A program made the position numbers and the translations under genes. This document shows positions 24,701 through 33,507 of a DNA stretch of 44,260 nt, piece after piece; the first letter of the stretch is position 1; the number at the start of each line of letters is the position of its first letter. The stretch is from an uncultured Bacteroidales bacterium (GTDB lineage Bacteria > Bacteroidota > Bacteroidia > Bacteroidales > FEN-979), in the NCBI GenBank assembly GCA_903925275.1, contig CAIYES010000495.1:1-44260 (forward strand), given 5' to 3'. The notes beneath the pieces are model-generated. The model did no database searches. It was not told the origin of the DNA and saw only the letters and a list, made by a program, of their open reading frames with translations.

Positions 24701-26875
24701 CAGAAGCAGGCGACAACTTTACTGGATCAAACCCGCCAGAATTATGAAACCTTTTTTAATACAATCGATGATTTTTTGTTTGTCCTCGACGAACAGGGAA
24801 ACATCATTCATACAAATAACACGGTACTGGACAGGCTTGGGTATTTACCCGGTGAACTTATGGATACTTCAGTTCTATTGGTTCATCCTGCCGAACGAAG
24901 AGCAGAAGCAGGACGCATTGTGGGCGAAATGCTGGCAGGTACGGCCGATTTTTGTCCCGTACCGCTTGTTACAAAATCCGGTGACCAGATATCCGTTGAA
25001 ACAAGAGTAAGGCATGGTATCTGGGATGGCAAGGGTGTTATTTTCGGCGTAAGTAAAGATGTGTCAAAAATCAAACTGTCAGAAGAAAAATTTTCCAAAG
25101 CGTTTCAGTCAAATGCTGCACTGATGGCAATCTCCACCATTGAAGGCAGGTTTATAGATGTTAACGAAACATTCTGCAAAACCTTAGGCTATAAGTATGA
25201 AGAAATAATTGGTAAAACTTCCCAGGAACTAAAATTTTTTAATGATCCGTTATTACGAACCACCATTACGGAAAAAGTAAATCAGAATATTGAAGTCAGG
25301 GAAGTTGAAGTGGTGGTAAGAACAAAATCCGGTGTTCCGATTATCGGGTTATTTTCTGCCGATCCTATATACATTGGTGCAGATAAGTGTTTATTAACGA
25401 TGCTGGTTGATATAACACAACGCAAAATGGTGGAAGAAGAACTCAGGAAAGCAAAAATCGAAGCAGAAAAAGCAAATCTTGCCAAGAGTGAATTCATTTC
25501 GCGCATGAGCCACGAACTCCGTACCCCCATGAATTCGATACTTGGCTTTGCCCAATTGATGGATATGGGCGAACTTATTCCATCTCACAGGAAAGGTGTG
25601 AAACACATTTTAAACAGTGGAAAGCATTTGCTCAAACTGATTAATGAAGTGCTCGACATCTCGGGCATCGAGGCCGGTAAGCTAACCGTCTCTCCCGAAC
25701 CTGTGCAGTTAAATAACATTATCGGAGAAATGACGGATACGATTCAACCGCTAGCCAATGCACGGAATATAACATTCGAACTTATAGATTCGCCTGCCAA
25801 CAACATTTTCGTATTTGCCGACCGTACGCGTTTACGACAAGTATTGATTAATCTGTTTAACAACGCTGTTAAGTACAACCGTGAAGGTGGTTCTGTAATC
25901 ATAAAAACCGAATTACGGCAACCGGAAGCGCCGGGTTGTTCCTTTTCCAGGATTTCAATAACCGATAACGGTATTGGAATTTCTGCCGATGACATTCCAA
26001 AGCTTTTCATGCCCTTCGAACGGATCGGAGCCGAAAAAGGCGACACTGAAGGCAACGGGCTTGGACTGGCTGTTGTTAAAAAACTGATAGACAAAATGGG
26101 TGGGGAAATTGGTGTGGAAAGCATCCCTGGCGAAGGAAGCACGTTTTGGATTGAACTGCCGGTAGCCGAAGATCAGATAAGCGGGAAAGAGAAAAAAAAT
26201 GACACTGAAAAACTGACTGCAGCATTGATCATGGCAAAAAAAGAGGTTGCCTTTCAAAACGAGGAGAAAGCAAAACGGGCAGCAGAATTGATCATAGCCA
26301 ATAAAGAACTTGTCTATCAACAAGAAGAGAAAGCAAAACGGGCAGCAGAGCTGATCATTGCCAATAAAGAACTTGCTTATCAACAAGAAGAGAAAGAAAA
26401 ACGGGCAGCAGAGTTAATTATTCTAAAACAAGAGTTAGCCGTTTACGATGGAGATACTTTAGAAACAAGTATACCGGTAATTCGAACAACCGGAACCATT
26501 ATCTACATCGAAGACAATGTTCCGAATGCTGAACTCGTTGAAGGAATAATCGGGACTTATCGCCCGGCAATCCGCCTGATTACATTCCCGTTTGGAAAAC
26601 TTGCTGTTCAGTTTGCAAACGAGTACATGCCTGATTTGATATTGCTCGATCTCGATTTGCCCGACCTGCCCGGCATCGAAGTATTGGCAAACCTGCAGGC
26701 AGACGCTAACCTGAAGCCGATCCCGGTTGTGATCATTTCCGCTGATGCCACGCCGCACCAGATTGAGAAGTTACTGACTGCAGGCGCCACTAATTATCTG
26801 ACAAAGCCACTCGACATCACATCGTTTTTACAGATGGTGGATGAGTGGATAGGAGCAGGGGGACACACTAAATAG
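21782..26875 (+). CDS. Nine-PAS hybrid sensor histidine kinase with C-terminal receiver
   Basis: Soluble hybrid kinase, 1697 aa from the ATG at 21782 (an upstream GTG at 21707 adds 25 unlikely residues). There is no signal peptide or membrane helix, so it senses cytoplasmic signals. I count nine PAS/PAC modules beginning near residues 74, 194, 320, 446, 571, 695, 859, 988 and 1103; most end in DITERK-like motifs. Then come HisKA (phospho-His1244 in SHELRTPMN), HATPase_c (N box FNNAVKYN, DNGIGI, GNGLGLAVVKKL), a coiled-coil linker of three 21-residue repeats (1494-1556) and a receiver (Asp1623, Lys1675). No heme- or flavin-specific PAS residue could be assigned. The next gene is a likely partner. 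Confidence 0.95.
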   Translation: MGKDNKSRYLALRQKAEKLLKMDQDNPSPNPSVSQSAGEMLELIHELDVYQIELDMQNEELLLALSSAHDASKKYADLYNFAPVGYFTLSREGEIVELNFNGSVMIGKERSLLKYHLFGVYVSDDTKPIFNLFLANVFDSKTSVSCEVTLSTIDNLSIDVQLTGIMAGNGEQCLVTMVDITERKLANDELRESKEVLSAIIETAQDSIFVKDASLQYLMVNRAMESLFGMAKEDMIGKSDAFLFGAENAGHIEEIDRQVLSGIPVEEFPTKPVNGEMKYFHTIKVPLKDAHGQIKGLCGIARDITLLKQADEQLRKSEEKYRNIFESVQDVYYESSLDGTLVEISPSIEIISKGQLTRNELIGKSFVGFYANPEDRNTFFTEMFKKGSVTDYELSFLNKDGSIVPVAISSALFYDADGKPTKITGSMRDISERKRVEEELRKSESLYRAILQASPDDITLSDMEGNIKMFSLSGLKIFGYEKEEDVLGLKLSDFVFPGDHERMFAEIANMIEHNVAHRGEFRGIRADRSLFDFEVTNNFIRDENGRPTMLVSILRDITDRKVAGEELKKLLQAVEQSPVMISITDLMGAIEYANPKTLELTGYTKEELIGQNPRIFNSGEKSKEAYEILWNNISSGKEWKGEFHNKKKNGELYWTLTSISPVMDPDGKIAHYLAVQEDITERKMMEENLRSSEDRYRSIFQGSSDGIMIADDETKMIQYANPAQCQMFGYTEAELRTMHISGIHPVDTFPDTLIEFEKHTQQENDFSENVQCVRKNGEIFYTDINSKITFLNGRRSIIGFFKDITRRKKAEDELHTLNANLGHIIIERTAQLAETNDQLQKENEERKHAEEELKQLSARLTLAAHAGGVGVWDFDIVNNILVWDDQMFALYGIKKADFSGAYDAWQAGLHPDDKVKGDDEIQMAIRGEKDFDTEFRVVWPDGTIRNIRAMAIVQHDDSGKPFHLIGTNWDITDQKQATTLLDQTRQNYETFFNTIDDFLFVLDEQGNIIHTNNTVLDRLGYLPGELMDTSVLLVHPAERRAEAGRIVGEMLAGTADFCPVPLVTKSGDQISVETRVRHGIWDGKGVIFGVSKDVSKIKLSEEKFSKAFQSNAALMAISTIEGRFIDVNETFCKTLGYKYEEIIGKTSQELKFFNDPLLRTTITEKVNQNIEVREVEVVVRTKSGVPIIGLFSADPIYIGADKCLLTMLVDITQRKMVEEELRKAKIEAEKANLAKSEFISRMSHELRTPMNSILGFAQLMDMGELIPSHRKGVKHILNSGKHLLKLINEVLDISGIEAGKLTVSPEPVQLNNIIGEMTDTIQPLANARNITFELIDSPANNIFVFADRTRLRQVLINLFNNAVKYNREGGSVIIKTELRQPEAPGCSFSRISITDNGIGISADDIPKLFMPFERIGAEKGDTEGNGLGLAVVKKLIDKMGGEIGVESIPGEGSTFWIELPVAEDQISGKEKKNDTEKLTAALIMAKKEVAFQNEEKAKRAAELIIANKELVYQQEEKAKRAAELIIANKELAYQQEEKEKRAAELIILKQELAVYDGDTLETSIPVIRTTGTIIYIEDNVPNAELVEGIIGTYRPAIRLITFPFGKLAVQFANEYMPDLILLDLDLPDLPGIEVLANLQADANLKPIPVVIISADATPHQIEKLLTAGATNYLTKPLDITSFLQMVDEWIGAGGHTK
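26261..26449 (+). repeat. 63-bp in-frame direct repeats (x3) in the kinase linker
   Basis: Three consecutive 63-bp units begin at 26261, 26324 and 26387 and encode 21-residue repeats of the type EEKAKRAAELIIANKEL plus a YQQ-like end. A degenerate copy precedes them (KKEVAFQN). They form a charged coiled coil between HATPase and receiver. Twenty-one residues is three heptads, so gain or loss of a unit keeps the coil register. Confidence 0.9.
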
Positions 26876-27084
26876 GCTCAAAGATCACATCGCAACTCAG
26901 GTTGTAATTTTTCAGTAAGCCAGAGAATGGTTGCATAAAATACACTAGTTTTGCATTCGATAGAATTACGCTGGGTGTATTACTATCTGAAGTTACAGGA
27001 TTTTATTACATTTTGGGATCTCCGGCGAACAATTATGTTGCTTCCCTTTGGCTGAAACAAGCAAATTGAAAATTAAAATAAGCC

Positions 27085-28293
27085 ATGATCGATTTAACAT
27101 TTAAAAATGCAAACATCCTTGTCGTGGATGATAAAGAAGCCAATATTGACATCCTTACCGGGTTGCTCGACATGCAGGGTTATACCAATATTAGATCGAC
27201 AACCGACCCGCGTTTGGTCGTTGGCCTGGTGAAATCGTTTAACCCCGATTTAATCCTGCTCGACCTAATGATGCCCCACCTTTCAGGCTATGAAGTAATG
27301 GACCAGCTAAAAGCGTCTGTTCCATCCGACACCTATTTGCCAATTCTGGTGCTTACCGCCGATATAGCTGTCGACGCCAAACAACGTGCCCTGGCTGGCG
27401 GCGCCAGAGATTTTCTTGCCAAGCCGTTTGATTTGATCGAAGTAGGACTGCGCATTAAAAATTTGCTGTATGCACGATTTTTACATCAGCAAGTGAAAAA
27501 TCAAAATCAGATTTTGGAAGAAAAAGTCAAGGAACGAACCCTTGAACTTGCAAACACAAATATTGAATTAATTGCAGCCCTGGATAAAGCTACAGAGAGC
27601 GATCGGTTGAAAGCAGCTTTTCTGCACAATATTTCACACGAAATACGAACCCCATCCAACGGCATAATCGGTTTTTTGGAGTTGCTGCAAGACCATGACC
27701 TCACAAACATTGAAAAGGAGGAATATCTGGGCATGTTCAACCAAAGCGCCTACCGGCTTATCAACACAGTCAATGATATTGTTGAAATTTCTCAGATTAC
27801 TGCAGGGCTGATAAAACTGACAATATCCGAAACCAATATCATTAGCCTGATCAAAGAACTTTTCGAGCGTTTCGTCCACAATGCTGGAGATAAAGGGCTG
27901 AAATTCAGAACCAGCGACAATATGCCCGTTAATTTAGAAAATGTATATACTGATGTTAAAAAACTAAATTCAATTCTGTCTAACCTGATAGGCAATGCAA
28001 TAAAATTTACAAAAGAGGGATCAATTGAATTTGGTTTTCGTATTATCAATGATTTTTTAGAGTTTTCGGTAAAGGATACCGGCATCGGCATTCCTGAGAG
28101 CAAGCATCAGACAATTTTCGACCGTTTTACACAGGTTGATGTTTCCGATACCAGGCATTTTGAAGGCGCAGGTATAGGGCTTTCAATCGCTAAATTTCAT
28201 GTTGAAATGCTTGGCGGCAAAATTTGGCTGGAAAGCGAACTTGAAAAGGGCTCAGTGTTTTATTTTACCATTCCCTATAAAACAAAAATGTAA
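27085..28293 (+). CDS. Receiver-first histidine kinase (REC-HisKA-HATPase)
   Basis: Cytoplasmic protein, 402 aa. An N-terminal receiver (1 to about 130) has DD15-16, phosphoacceptor Asp60 in LILLDLMMPHLSG, Thr91 and Lys113 in AKPFD. A coiled linker leads to HisKA with His185 in HNISHEIRTPSN, then HATPase_c with GNAIKFT, KDTGIGIP and GAGIGLSIAKFH. There is no sensor domain, so the input is phosphotransfer to the receiver, plausibly from the nine-PAS kinase 209 bases upstream. There is no DNA-binding output. The gap before it holds a lone TAGTTTTG (26946-26953) without a matching -33 box. Confidence 0.93.
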   Translation: MIDLTFKNANILVVDDKEANIDILTGLLDMQGYTNIRSTTDPRLVVGLVKSFNPDLILLDLMMPHLSGYEVMDQLKASVPSDTYLPILVLTADIAVDAKQRALAGGARDFLAKPFDLIEVGLRIKNLLYARFLHQQVKNQNQILEEKVKERTLELANTNIELIAALDKATESDRLKAAFLHNISHEIRTPSNGIIGFLELLQDHDLTNIEKEEYLGMFNQSAYRLINTVNDIVEISQITAGLIKLTISETNIISLIKELFERFVHNAGDKGLKFRTSDNMPVNLENVYTDVKKLNSILSNLIGNAIKFTKEGSIEFGFRIINDFLEFSVKDTGIGIPESKHQTIFDRFTQVDVSDTRHFEGAGIGLSIAKFHVEMLGGKIWLESELEKGSVFYFTIPYKTKM

Positions 28294-28390
28294 TCACCCA
28301 TCACCCCATTACCATAGGGGGATGCATTGGGGGCTGCAGGATCTCAAACTGACATCAGAAGGGTGTGGTGTGGGCAATCACAATTAATCT

Positions 28391-30820
28391 ATGCAACAAA
28401 ATTCAGCAAGCCGGAATACGACGACAAATTCGAATTCATGCTACCACTGCGGTGAGGATTGCGGGTCGGTGCCTGTTTTGTTGCACGAAAAACTGTTTTG
28501 CTGCAACGGTTGCAAAACGGTTTATGAAATTCTGAGCCAAAGCAATGCCTGTGATTACTATAAATATGAAGAACACCCCGGCCTTAAAGCCGGAACCCAT
28601 CAGGATGACAGCCGGTATGCTTACCTCGATAACGATGATATCCGACGCGAATTACTGGAGTTTTCCGAAGATGGTGTGAGCAAGGTCAAGTTATTCATTC
28701 CTGCTATCCATTGCAGTTCGTGCATCTGGCTTCTGGAAAATCTGCAGCGGTTGCATGAAGGAGTGATGCATTCAACAGTTAACTTTATTAAAAAAGAGGT
28801 CATCATCACCTTTCATGATGCCAGGCTAACCCTAAGGCAATTGATTGAATTGCTTGCCTCTGTAAATTACATCCCTCAACTCTCGCTTGACAACCTTCAG
28901 AAAGGGGCAAAACGCAAAATCAACCGCGGAATCTATTACCGGCTTGGCGTTGCCGGATTTTGCTTCGGAAATATCATGCTGTTCAGCTTTCCGGCATATC
29001 TCAGTGTAAATGATGCCGTTGAGAATTTATTACGTCAGAATTTCGGATTGCTGAACATCCTGTTTGGTATTCCGGTGGCTTTTTATTCGGGTTCGGTATT
29101 TTTGACTTCAGCTTATAAAGGGTTGAAAAAGAAGTTTATAAGTATTGATGTGCCCATTGCTATCGGCATTCTCGTCCTTTTTTTCAGAAGCGCTTATGAG
29201 ATCATTTCGGGCACCGGCGCCGGATTTATGGATTCATTGGCCGGCCTGGTGCTATTTCTCTCCATCGGACGATGGTATCAGGATAAAACCTACCAGGCGC
29301 TTTCATTTGAACGCGACTACCGTTCTTATTTCCCGGTTGCGGTGACTACCATTTCCGATGCCGGTGTTGAATCGATTATCCCGCTCAAGAACCTGAAAAC
29401 CGGGATGCAGATCCTTGTCAGGAACCAGGAATTGGTTCCGGCAGATGCGCTGTTAGTTAAAGGAGAGGGTTCCATCGATTATAGTTTTATAAGCGGAGAA
29501 TCAACCCCGGTTACCAAACTACAGGGCGATCGTATCTATGCCGGGGGGCGACAGTTGGGGACTTCCATCGAGCTTATTGTCGAGCGTGAAGTTGCCCAGA
29601 GCCGGCTCACCGAATTGTGGAACCAGGATATAACGGGAGGTGAAAAACAAACCCGGTGGGATACAATTTTGGATGTGATCAGCCGGTATTTTACGGTGAT
29701 TATCCTTTGCCTTGCGGCTGGTTCAGGGGTTACATGGTGGTTTATCAATCCATCCCAGTCCTTTGTAGTGGTCACTGCGATACTTATTGTAGCCTGTCCC
29801 TGTGCTTTGTCAATGACCTATCCTTTTGCCCTGGGAGGCGCAATGCGGATCTTTGGCAGGAACAGTTTTTATCTCAAGCGCACCGGTGTGGTTGAAGCCC
29901 TCTCCAAGATCGACACGATCGTATTTGATAAAACCGGGACCATCACCAGCAATGACGGTTTTAGCGCGGATTTCAGTTCCCTGAATGCTTCACAGGAACA
30001 GTTGCAGGCAGTTTCTTCCCTGGTGCGGCATTCAACCCATCCGGCCAGCGTGGCAATCAATCGCCAGTTGCAGGGTTTCACGGCACTTCCTGTGACCGGT
30101 TTCAGAGAGGTGCCTGGCAAAGGCATTGCAGGCCTTGTGCAGGGACACTATCTGAAAATAGGTTCCGAAGAATTTGTGACCGGGGCCGCCACGATGAAAG
30201 CATCGGGTAGTCGCATCTATATCTCCGTTGATGATGAACTTGCCGGGTTCGTAGGGATGAACAACCAGTACCGAGATGGGATGAAAGATGTGCTTTCGGA
30301 ACTTGCGCTGCACTATGAACTTCATCTGCTATCGGGCGACAACGACGCTGAATTACCCAATCTGCTTGCTTTCTTCCCATCCAGGGAACACCTGAATTTT
30401 AACAAATCACCCAAAGATAAACTCGAATATATCCGTAATCTGAAAGCCTCAGGAAAAAGGGTTCTCATGATCGGCGATGGCCTGAATGATGCCGGCGCCC
30501 TTCGGGAAAGCGATTGCGGAATTTCCATTGCCGACGACATCTACCATTTTTCTCCCGCATGCGATGCCATTCTGGAATCGGGACAATTCAGCCGTCTTCC
30601 CGATTTCCTTGCCTTCAGCCACACCGCCATGCGGATCGTGTTCATCAGCATTGGTCTCTCTTTTTTGTACAATGTTGTCGGGTTAAGTTTTGCCATTACC
30701 GGGAATCTGTCACCGGTAGTTTCGGCCATTCTGATGCCCCTGAGTTCCGTAACAATTGTTGCTTTTGTTACGCTATCTGTTTTGATTTCAGCCCGATTTA
30801 GTAAGCTCGGGATTAAATAG
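28391..30820 (+). CDS. ccoI: Copper-type P1B ATPase of the cbb3 oxidase locus
   Basis: Heavy-metal-translocating P-type ATPase, 809 aa, inner membrane. It moves copper for cbb3 oxidase assembly. An N-terminal cysteine cluster (CYHCGEDCGS, CCNGCKTVYEIL) precedes a degenerate HMA domain with HCSSCIWLLENL. After six or so membrane segments come CPC (Cys469-Cys471, in CPCALSMTYPFALGG), phosphorylation motif DKTGT (Asp513) and GDGLNDAGAL, then two final helices. The N-terminal zinc-ribbon-like domain plus CPC is characteristic of FixI/CcoI. It is followed by ccoS at 104 bases, as in other cbb3 loci. Confidence 0.95.
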   Translation: MQQNSASRNTTTNSNSCYHCGEDCGSVPVLLHEKLFCCNGCKTVYEILSQSNACDYYKYEEHPGLKAGTHQDDSRYAYLDNDDIRRELLEFSEDGVSKVKLFIPAIHCSSCIWLLENLQRLHEGVMHSTVNFIKKEVIITFHDARLTLRQLIELLASVNYIPQLSLDNLQKGAKRKINRGIYYRLGVAGFCFGNIMLFSFPAYLSVNDAVENLLRQNFGLLNILFGIPVAFYSGSVFLTSAYKGLKKKFISIDVPIAIGILVLFFRSAYEIISGTGAGFMDSLAGLVLFLSIGRWYQDKTYQALSFERDYRSYFPVAVTTISDAGVESIIPLKNLKTGMQILVRNQELVPADALLVKGEGSIDYSFISGESTPVTKLQGDRIYAGGRQLGTSIELIVEREVAQSRLTELWNQDITGGEKQTRWDTILDVISRYFTVIILCLAAGSGVTWWFINPSQSFVVVTAILIVACPCALSMTYPFALGGAMRIFGRNSFYLKRTGVVEALSKIDTIVFDKTGTITSNDGFSADFSSLNASQEQLQAVSSLVRHSTHPASVAINRQLQGFTALPVTGFREVPGKGIAGLVQGHYLKIGSEEFVTGAATMKASGSRIYISVDDELAGFVGMNNQYRDGMKDVLSELALHYELHLLSGDNDAELPNLLAFFPSREHLNFNKSPKDKLEYIRNLKASGKRVLMIGDGLNDAGALRESDCGISIADDIYHFSPACDAILESGQFSRLPDFLAFSHTAMRIVFISIGLSFLYNVVGLSFAITGNLSPVVSAILMPLSSVTIVAFVTLSVLISARFSKLGIK

Positions 30821-30923
30821 TAGATTTAGTCCAGATATAAATATGTCATTTTTACCATATTTCCGTCATGGTATTTTGGAAATTTGATACTTTAATCTTT
30901 ATTTTGTATCCAAGTGGAAAAGT

Positions 30924-31133
30924 ATGAGTGTAATTCTTGTCCTCGTAGCCTTTAGTGTTGTCCTTGCTGTTGGATTTCTGGCGGCCTTTTTCTGGTCGGT
31001 CAGAAACGGGCAATATGATGATCCTTACAGTGCTTCAGTCAGAATTCTTTTTGATGATGACAAACCCCGTGAAGCGACACCAGCTGAATCCACCCAGGAA
31101 AAGCCGTCAGTTGACCAATCACCAAATCAATAA
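30924..31133 (+). CDS. ccoS: cbb3-type oxidase assembly protein CcoS
   Basis: Small inner-membrane protein, 69 aa, needed in other bacteria for cofactor insertion into cbb3 oxidase. One transmembrane helix (about 3-25, VILVLVAFSVVLAVGFLAAF) is followed by FWSVRNGQYDDPYSASVRILFDD, the family's signature. The C-terminal tail is polar. It sits three bases before ccoNO. The upstream region has TTTG (30875-30878) and a near-match TATTTTG (30900-30906), so a separate weak promoter is possible. Confidence 0.93.
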   Translation: MSVILVLVAFSVVLAVGFLAAFFWSVRNGQYDDPYSASVRILFDDDKPREATPAESTQEKPSVDQSPNQ

Positions 31134-31136
31134 CAT

Positions 31137-33296
31137 ATGGAAAATCAGACATTTTACTATGACAACAAAATTGTAAAAAACTTTGCCTATGCCACACTCT
31201 TCTGGGGTGTAGTCGGCATGGTTGTCGGACTTTTACTGGCGTTACAATTCATCTGGCCGGCCCTTACATTCGGTATTCCGTATACCACCTTTGGCCGCAT
31301 CCGCCCGATCCATACAAATGCAGTCATCTTTGCTTTTGTCGGCAACGGGATGTTCACGGGGATTTATTACTCTCTTCAACGGCTTTGCAAAGCCAGGATG
31401 TTTAACGATCTGCTGAGCAAGATCAACTTCTGGGGCTGGCAACTGATCATCGTGCTAGCCGCCCTCACATTTGCCTTCGGGATCACCACCGGCAAGGAAT
31501 ATGCTGAACTGGAATGGCCGATTGACCTTCTTGTGGCTGTCATCTGGCTGGTTTTTGGCGCAAACATGATCGGAACGATCATCAAACGCAGAACACAGCA
31601 TATTTATGTTGCCATCTGGTTTTACATTGCAACCTTCGTAACCATTACGGTTTTGCATGTTACCAACAGCCTGGCCATCCCGGTCACACTGTTTAAAAGC
31701 TATCCCATCTATGCCGGGGTGCAGGATGCGCTGGTACAATGGTGGTATGGTCACAACGCCGTGGCATTTTTTCTGACCACTCCGTTCCTGGGATTGATGT
31801 ACTATTTTCTTCCCAAGGCTGCCAATCGCCCGATTTATTCATACAGGTTATCCATCGTCCATTTCTGGGCGCTCATCTTCCTTTATATCTGGGCCGGCCC
31901 GCACCACCTTTTATACAGTGCACTGCCAAATTGGGCTCAGTCATTGGGTGTTGTTTTCTCCGTAATGCTCATCGCACCTTCATGGGGCGGTATGGTAAAC
32001 GGCCTGCTGACCCTGCGTGGCGCCTGGGACCGTGTTCGTGAGGACCCAGTGCTGAAGTTCATGGTTGTTGCTGTTACTGCGTATGGCATGTCAACCTTCG
32101 AAGGACCAATGATGTCGACTAAAACGGTTAATGCGATCTCACACTTTACTGACTGGACCGTGGGACACGCCCATATCGGAGCCCTCGGATGGAATGGTTT
32201 TCTCACGTTTGCAGTTCTTTATTACCTGATTCCCCGGATGTTTCAAACGCAACTCTTTTCCCGAAAAATGGCAAACCTTCATTTCTGGATTGGCACCCTT
32301 GGGATTATTTTCTATGCAGTACCTCTTTATTGGGGTGCCATCACCCAAGCTTCCATGTGGAAAGAATTCACTGCTGCCGGATTTCTGAAATATCCGAATT
32401 TCCTTGAAACAGTAACCCAGTTGCAGCCCATGTACGCTACCCGTGCCATTGGCGGGGCCTTATATATTGTAGGTATTGTGCTTGGGATCTACAACCTCAT
32501 CCTGACAATCAAAGCTGGAAAATTCATGCCCGAAGAGGCTGCCTCAGCGCCTGCCCTTGCTTCAACTGAAGCCAAACGCGGTTCAGGCGAAGGCATTCAC
32601 CGCTGGCTTGAACGTCGCCCGGTACAATTTATTCTCGTTGCGCTGGTTGCGATTCTGATCGGAGGGCTTATTGAAATTGTTCCCTTGTACCTTGTAAAAA
32701 CAAATGTTCCCACCATTGCAAGTGTAAAACCATATACACCGTTGGAATTGCAGGGTCGCGACATTTATGTGCGCGAAGGATGTTACACCTGTCATTCCCA
32801 GCAGGTACGGCCTTTCCGGTCCGAAACCGAACGCTACGGCGAATATGCCAAAGCGGGTGAGTATGTGTATGACCATCCGTTCCAGTGGGGTTCAAAACGC
32901 AACGGACCTGACCTTTCACGCGAAGGAGTTGTCAATGGCCGTCAGTATAAGCCAAATTCATGGCACTATAACCATATGCTGAACCCGCAACGGTTGAACG
33001 AACAATCGATCATGCCGGTTTACAAGTGGCTCATCACCGATGACCTCGATTTATCTACCACGGCAAAGAAGATCCGGGTGATGCAGTTCCTGGGTGTTCC
33101 ATATCCGGCAGGATATGATAAAATCGCCAACGACGAACTCATGATCCAGGCCAGGGGCATTGCAGATGACCTGAAGAGTCAGGGCATCCAGGTTGAGCCC
33201 GGCAAGGAGATCATCGCTATGATCGCATACCTGCAGCGGTTAGGCAAGGATGTTCATGCCGCCGGTACACCCACTGCAACGATAACAGGTAAATAA
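31137..33296 (+). CDS. ccoNO: Fused cbb3 cytochrome c oxidase subunits I and II (CcoN-CcoO)
   Basis: Catalytic core of the high-affinity terminal oxidase, 719 aa, inner membrane. The CcoN part (1 to about 475) is a 12-helix heme-copper subunit with the expected histidines in IHTNAVIFAF, WWYGHNAVAFF, GPHHLLYS and GHAHIGALGW. The CcoO part starts with an anchor helix (about 498-520, FILVALVAILIGGLIEIVPL) and carries one c-type heme site, GCYTCH (Cys549, Cys552, His553), followed by SQQVRPFRSETERYG. In most Proteobacteria these are separate genes; the fusion is usual in Bacteroidota. No frameshift or stop is seen at the junction, so the fusion is real. Confidence 0.96.
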   Translation: MENQTFYYDNKIVKNFAYATLFWGVVGMVVGLLLALQFIWPALTFGIPYTTFGRIRPIHTNAVIFAFVGNGMFTGIYYSLQRLCKARMFNDLLSKINFWGWQLIIVLAALTFAFGITTGKEYAELEWPIDLLVAVIWLVFGANMIGTIIKRRTQHIYVAIWFYIATFVTITVLHVTNSLAIPVTLFKSYPIYAGVQDALVQWWYGHNAVAFFLTTPFLGLMYYFLPKAANRPIYSYRLSIVHFWALIFLYIWAGPHHLLYSALPNWAQSLGVVFSVMLIAPSWGGMVNGLLTLRGAWDRVREDPVLKFMVVAVTAYGMSTFEGPMMSTKTVNAISHFTDWTVGHAHIGALGWNGFLTFAVLYYLIPRMFQTQLFSRKMANLHFWIGTLGIIFYAVPLYWGAITQASMWKEFTAAGFLKYPNFLETVTQLQPMYATRAIGGALYIVGIVLGIYNLILTIKAGKFMPEEAASAPALASTEAKRGSGEGIHRWLERRPVQFILVALVAILIGGLIEIVPLYLVKTNVPTIASVKPYTPLELQGRDIYVREGCYTCHSQQVRPFRSETERYGEYAKAGEYVYDHPFQWGSKRNGPDLSREGVVNGRQYKPNSWHYNHMLNPQRLNEQSIMPVYKWLITDDLDLSTTAKKIRVMQFLGVPYPAGYDKIANDELMIQARGIADDLKSQGIQVEPGKEIIAMIAYLQRLGKDVHAAGTPTATITGK

Positions 33297-33304
33297 TCCC
33301 GGCC

Positions 33305-33496
33305 ATGTTGCGTGACATTTTTAAATCGTTCGGGGGCGTTGAAAGCTACGGGTTGATTTCCATGTTCATTTTTGTGGTATTTTTTACCCTGCTGATCCTT
33401 CATACAACCACCCTCAAAAAGAAGGATGTGGAGGATTTCAGCCGCATGCCGTTAGACGATTTTTCAAAGGAATCAGACGAAATTCAAGACAGTTAA
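33305..33496 (+). CDS. ccoQ: CcoQ-like small subunit
   Basis: A 63-aa single-helix protein between ccoNO and ccoP. The helix (about 16-36, GLISMFIFVVFFTLLILHTT) is followed by a lysine cluster and an acidic tail (MPLDDF). Position, size and topology fit CcoQ, which stabilises cbb3 oxidase; sequence identity within this family is low, so the name rests mainly on context. Confidence 0.8.
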   Translation: MLRDIFKSFGGVESYGLISMFIFVVFFTLLILHTTTLKKKDVEDFSRMPLDDFSKESDEIQDS

Positions 33497-33507
33497 AAAT
33501 ATTTTCT

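Noticed and set aside
28294-28390. Further short tandem array before ccoI
   Set aside because: The stretch near 28297 has CACCC/CATTACC-like words, but they are not periodic.
30883-30896. FNR/CRP-like box (TTGAT...) upstream of ccoS
   Set aside because: TTGAT is followed after four bases by TAATC rather than ATCAA, so there is no second half-site.
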